NCBI GenBank assembly: GCA_030867875.1
Contig: JAOWCC010000241.1
Span: 1 to 64,000 of the forward strand
Direction of reading: 5' to 3'
Source of the DNA: Actinernus sp. WN-2022
Taxonomy: Eukaryota; Cnidaria; Anthozoa; Actiniaria; Actinernidae
Length of the DNA: 64,000 nt
A program made the position numbers and the translations under genes. This document shows positions 56,701-64,000 of this stretch, in pieces. The notes under the pieces were generated by a model, which was given only the letters and a program-made list of their open reading frames with translations, was not told the DNA's origin and did not search any database. How positions within the stretch are numbered: the stretch's first letter is position 1; each line of letters starts with the position of its first letter.

Positions 56701-59700
56701 TGAATCAGGAATAAGGAATGATGAATCAGGAATGATGAATGATGTATCAGGAATCAGGAATGATGAATCAGGAATGAGGAATGATGAATCAGGAATGATG
56801 AATGATGAATCAGGAATCAGGAATCAGGAATGATGAATCAGGAATGATGAATGATGAATCAGGAATGATGAATCAGGAATCAGGAATCAGGAATGATGAA
56901 TCAGGAATCAGGAATGATGAATCAGGAATGATGAATGATGAATCAGGAATCAGGAATGATTAATCAGGAATCAGGAATGATGAATCAGGAATGATGAATG
57001 ATGAGTCAGGAATCAGGAATGATGAATCAGGAATGATGAATGATGAATCAGGAATGATGAATGATGAATCAGGAATCAGCAATGATGAATCAGGAATGAT
57101 GAATGATGAATCAGGAATCAGGAATGATGAATCAGGAATCAGGAATGATGAATCAGGAATGATGAATGATATATCAGGAATCAGGAATGATGAATCAGGA
57201 AAGAGGAATGACGAATCAGGAATCAGGAATTGTGAATCAGGAATCAGGAATCAGGAATGATGAATCAGGAATAAGGAATGATGAATCAGGAATGATGAAT
57301 GATGAGTCAGGAATCAGGAATGATGAATCAGGAATGATGAATGATGAATCAGGAATGATGAATGATGAATCAGGAATCAGGAATGATGAATGATGAATCA
57401 GGAATCAGCAATGATGAATCAGGAATGATGAATGATGAATCAGGAATGATGAATGATGAATCAGGAATGATGAATCAGGAATCAGGAATGATGAATCAGG
57501 AATCAGGAATGATGAATGATGAATCAGGAATCAGCAATGATGAATCAGGAATCAGGAATGATGAATCAGGAATGATGAATCATGAATCAGGAATGATGAA
57601 TCATGAATGATGAATCAGGAATCAGGAATCAGGAGTGATTAATCAGGAATCAGGAATGATGAATCAAGAATCAGGAACGATGAATCAGGAATGAGGAATG
57701 ATCAATCAGGAATGAGGAATGATCAATCAGGAATCAGGAATGATGAATCAGGAATGAGGAATGATCAATCAGGAATGATGAATGATGAATCAGGAATCAG
57801 GAATGATGAATCAGGAATCAGGAATGATGAATCAGGAATGATGAATGATGTATCAGGAATCAGGAATGATGAATCAGGAAAGAGGAATGACGAATCAGGA
57901 ATCAGGAATGGTGAATCATGAATCAGGAATCAGGAATAATGAAACAGGAATCAGGAATGATGAATCAGGAATGATGCATCAGGAATGATGAATCAGCAAT
58001 CAGGAATGATGAATCAGGAATCAGCAATGATCAATCAGGAATGATGAATGATGAATCAGGAATGATGAATCAGGAATCAGGAATGATGAATGACGAATCA
58101 GGAATCAGCAATGATGAATCAGGAATCAGGAATGATGAATCAGGAATGATGAATCAGGAATCAGGAATCAGGAATCAGGAGTGATTAATCAGGAATGATG
58201 AATGATGTATCAGGAATCAGGAATGATGAATCAGGAAAGAGGAATCACGAATCAGGAATCAGGAATGGTGAATGATGAATCAGGAATCAGGAATAATGAA
58301 ACAGGAATCAGGAATGATGAATCAGGAATGATGCATCAGGAATGATGAATCAACAATCAGGAATGATGAATCAGGAATCAGCAATGATCAATCAGGAATG
58401 ATGAATGATGAATCAGGAATGATGAATCAGGAATCAGGAATGATGAATGACGAATCAGGAATCAGCAATGATGAATCAGGAATCAGGAATGATGAATCAG
58501 GAATGATGAATCAGCAATCAGGAATCAGGAATCAGGAGTGATTAATCAGGAATCAGGAATGATGAATCAGGAATCAGGAATGATGAATCAGGAATCAGGA
58601 ATGATGAATCAGGAAAGAGGAATGATGAATCAGGAATCAGGAATGGTGAATCATGAATCAGGAATGATGAATCAGGAATCAGGAATGATGAATCAGGAAT
58701 CAGGAATGATGAATCAGGAATCATGAATGATGAATCAGGAATCAGGAATGATGAATCAGGAATGGTGAATCAGGAATGATGAATCAGGAATCAGGAATGA
58801 TGAATCAGGAATCAGGAAGCAGGAATGATGAATGATGAATCAGGAATAATGAATCAGTAATGATGAATCAGGAATCAGGAATCAGGAATGATGAATCAGG
58901 AATCAGGAATCAGGAATGATGAATCAGGAATGATGAATGACGAATCAGGAATGATGAATGATGAATCAGGAATGATGAATGATGAATGATGAATCAGGAA
59001 TCAGGAATGATGAATCAGGAATGATGAATCAGGAATGATGAATGATGTATCAGGAATCAGGAATGATGAATCAGGAATGAGGAATGATGAATCAGGAATG
59101 ATGAATGATGAATCAGGAATCAGGAATCAGGAATGATGAATCAGGAATGATGAATGATGAATCGGGAATGATGAATCAGGAATCAGGAATCAGGAATGAT
59201 GAATCAGGAATCAGGAATGATGAATCAGGAATGATGAATGATGAATCAGGAATCAGGAATGATTAATCAGGAATCAGGAATGATGAATCAGGAATGATGA
59301 ATGATGAGTCAGGAATCAGGAATGATGAATCAGGAATGATGAATGATGAATCAGGAATGATGAATGATGAATCAGGAATCAGCAATGATGAATCAGGAAT
59401 GATGAATGATGAATCAGGAATCAGGAATGATGAATCAGGAATCAGGAATGATGAATCAGGAATGATGAATGATATATCAGGAATCAGGAATGATGAATCA
59501 GGAAAGAGGAATGACGAATCAGGAATCAGGAATTGTGAATCAGGAATCAGGAATCAGGAATGATGAATCAGGAATAAGGAATGATGAATCAGGAATGATG
59601 AATGATGAGTCAGGAATCAGGAATGATGAATCAGGAATGATGAATGATGAATCAGGAATGATGAATGATGAATCAGGAATCAGGAATGATGAATGATGAA

Positions 59701-62386
59701 TCAGGAATCAGCAATGATGAATCAGGAATGATGAATGATGAATCAGGAATGATGAATGATGAATCAGGAATGATGAATCAGGAATCAGGAATGATGAATG
59801 ATGAATCAGGAATCAGCAATGATGAATCAGGAATCAGGAATGATGAATCAGGAATGATGAATCATGAATCAGGAATGATGAATCATGAATGATGAATCAG
59901 GAATCAGGAATCAGGAGTGATTAATCAGGAATCAGGAATGATGAATCAAGAATCAGGAATGATGAATCAGGAATGAGGAATGATCAATCAGGAATGAGGA
60001 ATGATCAATCAGGAATCAGGAATGATGAATCAGGAATGAGGAATGATCAATCAGGAATGATGAATGATGAATCAGGAATCAGGAATGATGAATCAGGAAT
60101 CAGGAATGATGAATCAGGAATGATGAATGATGTATCAGGAATCAGGAATGATGAATCAGGAAAGAGGAATGACGAATCAGGAATCAGGAATGGTGAATCA
60201 TGAATCAGGAATCAGGAATAATGAAACAGGAATCAGGAATGATGAATCAGGAATGATGCATCAGGAATGATGAATCAGCAATCAGGAATGATGAATCAGG
60301 AATCAGCAATGATCAATCAGGAATGATGAATGATGAATCAGGAATGATGAATCAGGAATCAGGAATGATGAATGACGAATCAGGAATCAGCAATGATGAA
60401 TCAGGAATCAGGAATGATGAATCAGGAATGATGAATCAGGAATCAGGAATCAGGAGTGATTAATCAGGAATGATGAATGATGTATCAGGAATCAGGAATG
60501 ATGAATCAGGAAAGAGGAATCACGAATCAGGAATCAGGAATGGTGAATCATGAATCAGGAATCAGGAATAATGAAACAGGAATCAGGAATGATGAATCAG
60601 GAATGATGCATCAGGAATGATGAATCAGCAATCAGGAATGATGAATCAGGAATCAGCAATGATCAATCAGGAATGATGAATGATGAATCAGGAATGATGA
60701 ATCAGGAATCAGGAATGATGAATGACGAATCAGGAATCAGCAATGATGAATCAGGAATCAGGAATGATGAATCAGGAATGATGAATCAGCAATCAGGAAT
60801 CAGGAATCAGGAGTGATTAATCAGGAATCAGGAATGATGAATCAGGAATCAGGAATGATGAATCAGGAATCAGGAATGATGAATCAGGAAAGAGGAATGA
60901 TGAATCAGGAATCAGGAATGGTGAATCATGAATCAGGAATGATGAATCAGGAATCAGGAATGATGAATCAGGAATCAGGAATGATGAATCAGGAATCAGG
61001 AATGATGAATCAGGAATCATGAATGATGAATCAGGAATCAGGAATGATGAATCAGGAATGGTGAATCAGGAATGATGAATCAGGAATCAGGAATGATGAA
61101 TCAGGAATCAGGAAGCAGGAATGATGAATCAGGAATGATGAATGATGAATCAGGAATAATGAATCAGTAATGATGAATCAGGAATCAGGAATCAGGAATG
61201 ATGAATCAGGAATCAGGAATCAGGAATGATGAATCAGGAATGATGAATGACGAATCAGGAATGATGAATGATGAATCAGGAATGATGAATGATGAATGAT
61301 GAATCAGGAATCAGGAATGATGAATCAGGAATAAGGAATGATGAATCAGGAATGATGAATGATGTATCAGGAATCAGGAATGATGAATCAGGAATCAGGA
61401 ATGATGAATCAGGAATGATGAATCATGAATCAGGAATGATGAATCATGAATGATGAATCAGGAATCAGGAATCAGGAGTGATTAATCAGGAATCAGGAAT
61501 GATGAATCAAGAATCAGGAATGATGAATCAGGAATGAGGAATGATCAATCAGGAATGAGGAATGATCAATCAGGAATCAGGAATGATGAATCAGGAATGA
61601 GGAATGATCAATCAGGAATGATGAATGATGAATCAGGAATCAGGAATGATGAATCAGGAATCAGGAATGATGAATCAGGAATGATGAATGATGTATCAGG
61701 AATCAGGAATGATGAATCAGGAAAGAGGAATGACGAATCAGGAATCAGGAATGGTGAATCATGAATCAGGAATCAGGAATAATGAAACAGGAATCAGGAA
61801 TGATGAATCAGGAATGATGCATCAGGAATGATGAATCAGCAATCAGGAATGATGAATCAGGAATCAGCAATGATCAATCAGGAATGATGAATGATGAATC
61901 AGGAATGATGAATCAGGAATCAGGAATGATGAATGACGAATCAGGAATCAGCAATGATGAATCAGGAATCAGGAATGATGAATCAGGAATGATGAATCAG
62001 GAATCAGGAATCAGGAATCAGGAGTGATTAATCAGGAATGATGAATGATGTATCAGGAATCAGGAATGATGAATCAGGAAAGAGGAATCACGAATCAGGA
62101 ATCAGGAATGGTGAATCATGAATCAGGAATCAGGAATAATGAAACAGGAATCAGGAATGATGAATCAGGAATGATGCATCAGGAATGATGAATCAGCAAT
62201 CAGGAATGATGAATCAGGAATCAGCAATGATCAATCAGGAATGATGAATGATGAATCAGGAATGATGAATCAGGAATCAGGAATGATGAATGACGAATCA
62301 GGAATCAGCAATGATGAATCAGGAATCAGGAATGATGAATCAGGAATGATGAATCAGCAATCAGGAATCAGGAATCAGGAATCAGG
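53770..62386. repeat. Domain III: tandem 2.3-kb higher-order units
   Basis: Class 2 modules start at 53,770, 56,206, 58,537, 60,812 and 62,387, giving unit lengths of 2,436, 2,331, 2,275 and 1,575 bp, all multiples of 7. Internal landmarks confirm three full units: AATGATT at 54,659, 56,955 and 59,258 (2,296 and 2,303 bp apart) and AGTGATT at 55,317, 57,634 and 59,916. The fourth unit is shorter and lacks the AATGATT segment. Class 3 modules at 55,849, 58,180, 60,455 and 62,023 recur once per unit. Unit 1 carries a domain I remnant (AATTATG at 54,233 and AATTAGG before AGTGATT at 54,358). Confidence 0.85.
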
Positions 62387-64000
62387 AGTGATTAATCAGG
62401 AATCAGGAATGATGAATCAGGAATCAGGAATGATGAATCAGGAATCAGGAATGATGAATCAGGAAAGAGGAATGATGAATCAGGAATCAGGAATGGTGAA
62501 TCATGAATCAGGAATGATGAATCAGGAATCAGGAATGATGAATCAGGAATCAGGAATGATGAATCAGGAATCAGGAATGATGAATCAGGAATCATGAATG
62601 ATGAATCAGGAATCAGGAATGATGAATCAGGAATGGTGAATCAGGAATGATGAATCAGGAATCAGGAATGATGAATCAGGAATCAGGAAGCAGGAATGAT
62701 GAATCAGGAATGATGAATGATGAATCAGGAATAATGAATCAGTAATGATGAATCAGGAATCAGGAATCAGGAATGATGAATCAGGAATGATGAATCAGGA
62801 ATGATGAATGACGAATCAGGAATGATGAATGATGAATCAGGAATGATGAATGATGAATGATGAATCAGGAATCAGGAATGATGAATCAGGAATAAGGAAT
62901 GATGAATCAGGAATGATGAATGATGTATCAGGAATCAGGAATGATGAATCAGGAAAGAGGAATGACGAATCAGGAATCAGGAATGGTGAATCATGAATCA
63001 GGAATGATGAATCAGGAATCAGGAATAATGAAACAGGAATCAGGAATGATGAATCAGGAATGATGCATCAGGAATGATGAATCAGCAATCAGGAATGATG
63101 AATCAGGAATCAGGAATGATGAATCAGGAATCAGCAATGATCAATCAGGAATGATGAATGATGAATCAGGAATGATGAATCAGGAATCAGGAATGATGAA
63201 TGATGAATCAGGAATCAGCAATGATGAATCAGGAATCAGGAATGATGAATCAGAAATGATGAATCAGGAATCAGGAATCAGGAATCAGGAGTGATTAATC
63301 AGGAATCAGGAATGATGAATCAGGAATCAGGAATGATGAATCAGGAATGATGAATGATGAATCAGGAATGATGAATCAGGAATCAGGAATGATGAATTAT
63401 GAATCAGGAATCAGCAATGATGAATCAGGAATCAGGAATGATGAATCAGGAATGATGAATGATGAATCAGGAATGATGAATGATGAATCAGGAATGATGA
63501 ATCAGGAATTAGGAATCAGGAGTGATTAATCAGGAATCAGGAATAATGAATCAAGAATCAGGAATGATGAATCAGGAATGAGGAATGATCAATCAGGAAT
63601 GAGGAATGATCAATCAGGAATCAGGAATGATGAATCAGGAATGAGGAATGATGAATCAGGAATGATGAATGATGAATCAGGAATCAGGAATCAGGAATGA
63701 TGAATCAGGAATCAGGAATCAGGAATGATGAATCGGGAATGATGAATGATGAATCAGGAATGATGAATCAGGAATCAGGAATGATGAATGATGAATCAGG
63801 AATGATGAATGATGAATCAGGAATCAGCAATGATGAATCAGGAATCAGGAATGATGAATCAGGAATGATGAATGATGAATCAGGATTGATGAATCAGGAA
63901 TGATGAATCAGGAATCAGGAATCAGGAGTGATTAATCAGGAATCAGGAATGATGAATCAAGAATCAGGAATGATGAATCAGGAATGAGGAATGATCAATC
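62387..64000. repeat. Last class 2 module, then return of domain I modules
   Basis: A class 2 module starts at 62,387. From 63,290 the pattern matches the class 4 modules of domain I: AGTGATT at 63,290, AATTATG at 63,395, AATTAGG just before AGTGATT at 63,521, and AATCGGG near 63,732. The repeat-derived frame at 63,347-63,529 encodes the same residues as the one at 5,270-5,452. The window ends inside the array. Confidence 0.75.

Larger units (their letters stand above)
901..63933 (+). repeat. AGTGATT landmark heptamers (about 107 sites)
   Basis: AGTGATT is the first unit of a recurring module, usually after two to four Q units and followed by Q. Starts: 901, 1972, 2224, 2511, 3148, 3785, 4226, 4828, 5213, 5444, 6011, 6564, 7089, 7719, 8097, 9133, 10190, 10421, 11030, 11667, 12346, 12801, 13382, 13837, 14523, 15111, 15657, 16497, 16742, 17351, 18009, 18513, 19213, 19619, 20298, 21362, 21586, 22258, 22664, 23343, 24407, 24638, 25247, 25919, 26437, 27144, 27396, 27900, 28572, 29300, 29958, 30637, 31113, 31484, 32163, 32674, 33941, 34669, 35327, 36006, 36481, 36852, 37524, 38035, 39497, 40225, 40848, 41527, 42003, 42458, 43004, 43347, 44005, 44684, 45160, 45531, 46203, 46714, 48177, 48905, 49528, 50207, 50683, 51138, 51810, 52321, 53231, 53770, 54358, 55317, 55849, 56206, 57634, 58180, 58537, 59916, 60455, 60812, 61477, 62023, 62387, 63290, 63521, 63927. 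GGTGATT versions are at 33591, 38952 and 47631. The list was made by eye, so one or two sites could be missing. Mean spacing is near 0.6 kb. Confidence 0.9.
1..64000. repeat. Heptanucleotide satellite array, units AATGATG and AATCAGG
   Basis: Every part of the window reads as consecutive 7-bp units, starting with AATGATG at base 5. The two main units are AATGATG (D) and AATCAGG (Q); nearly all others differ from one of these by one or two substitutions. AATGAGG and AATCATG are the two possible intermediates between D and Q. The plus strand is rich in A and G and poor in C, because D has no C and Q has one. Positions of the landmark AGTGATT from 901 to 36,006 all differ by multiples of 7. The register then shifts by one base at about 36,475 and again at about 39,239, and is constant to the end. 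No stretch of unrelated sequence interrupts the array, so there are no genes, RNAs or transposons to annotate. The array has no visible edge at either end. It is most like heterochromatic satellite DNA, which is an inference. Confidence 0.97.

Noticed and set aside
1113..62595. Minus-strand open frames of 60-83 codons with repeating IPDSSF-type residues
   Set aside because: They are the complement of the same repeat, lying opposite plus-strand frames. The hydrophobic, proline-containing pattern is forced by the unit sequence and is not evidence of a membrane protein.
650..63903. Dozens of plus-strand open frames of 60-152 codons rich in Met, Asn, Asp, Glu, Ser and Gly
   Set aside because: All consist of the same few heptapeptides that the 7-bp repeat must encode in any frame without an in-frame TGA. 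They overlap each other in different frames, end wherever the 21-bp phase slips, and their starts are simply the ATG inside AATGATG. I see no signal peptide, domain or distinct end.
901..63933. Transposon target sites or IS ends at the AGTGATT palindromes
   Set aside because: No sequence between them encodes a transposase or shows terminal inverted repeats. The palindromes come from single-unit variants in the array.
1..64000. CRISPR array
   Set aside because: There are no unique spacers. All intervals between recurring motifs are themselves heptamers of the same family, and the unit is far shorter than a CRISPR repeat.
1..64000. Telomere repeat tract
   Set aside because: The units are not the known 6-8 bp telomere types such as TTAGGG or TTTAGGG. 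Runs of G do not normally exceed two, and the array has complex higher-order structure. A subtelomeric location remains possible.
1..64000. Bacterial Shine-Dalgarno-like AGGA before ATG (GGAATGATG)
   Set aside because: It occurs at nearly every Q-D junction as part of the repeat, so it carries no information about translation starts.
1..64000. Terminators, riboswitches or structured RNAs
   Set aside because: The plus strand has very little C to pair with its G, and I see no stem longer than about 5 bp, no T tract and no known RNA motif.

Overview
The whole 64 kb window is one uninterrupted satellite array built from 7-bp units. I find no protein-coding gene, RNA gene, mobile element or CRISPR array. 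Two heptamers dominate: AATGATG (called D below) and AATCAGG (called Q). They differ at two positions. About twenty-five rarer point variants sit among them, for example AATGAGG, AATGATC, AATCAGC, AATGACG, AATGGTG, AATCATG, AATTATG, AATAAGG, AAAGAGG, AGTGATT, AATCAAG and AATCACG. The 7-bp register holds from base 5 to the end with only two net slips, both single-base deletions (near 36,475 and 39,239). The ORFs present are by-products of the repeat.

Organism: there is no gene to place it. A very long, strand-asymmetric simple satellite with multi-tier higher-order repeats (HORs) is most like eukaryotic heterochromatin, such as pericentromeric, subtelomeric or sex-chromosome satellite. 7-bp simple satellites are known in Drosophila, for instance. 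Heptanucleotide tandem repeats also occur in bacteria such as cyanobacteria, but I know of none near this length. The eukaryotic reading is an inference.

Layout. The rare heptamers act as landmarks and show nested repeats. Domain I (1 to about 28.5 kb) has roughly 8-kb super-units starting at 1, 8233, 16136 and 24032, with inner tandem duplications of 3,045 bp, 1,036 bp and 686 bp. Domain II (28,572 to about 53,769) is made of 5.4-5.6 kb units, and an 8,680-bp block of it is duplicated almost perfectly (34,641-42,978 and 43,319-51,658). Domain III (about 53,770 to 62,386) has 2.3-kb units. Modules typical of domain I return after 63.3 kb. The array continues past both ends of the window.

How it probably arose: nested, nearly exact, register-preserving duplications are what unequal exchange or replication-based amplification would produce. 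Modules marked by linked rare variants have been copied as blocks. Nothing in the window suggests a gene system. The points worth following are the fixed 7-bp register, the landmark AGTGATT that creates a 10-bp palindrome about every 0.6 kb, and the linked-variant modules, which can be used to reconstruct the array's history.
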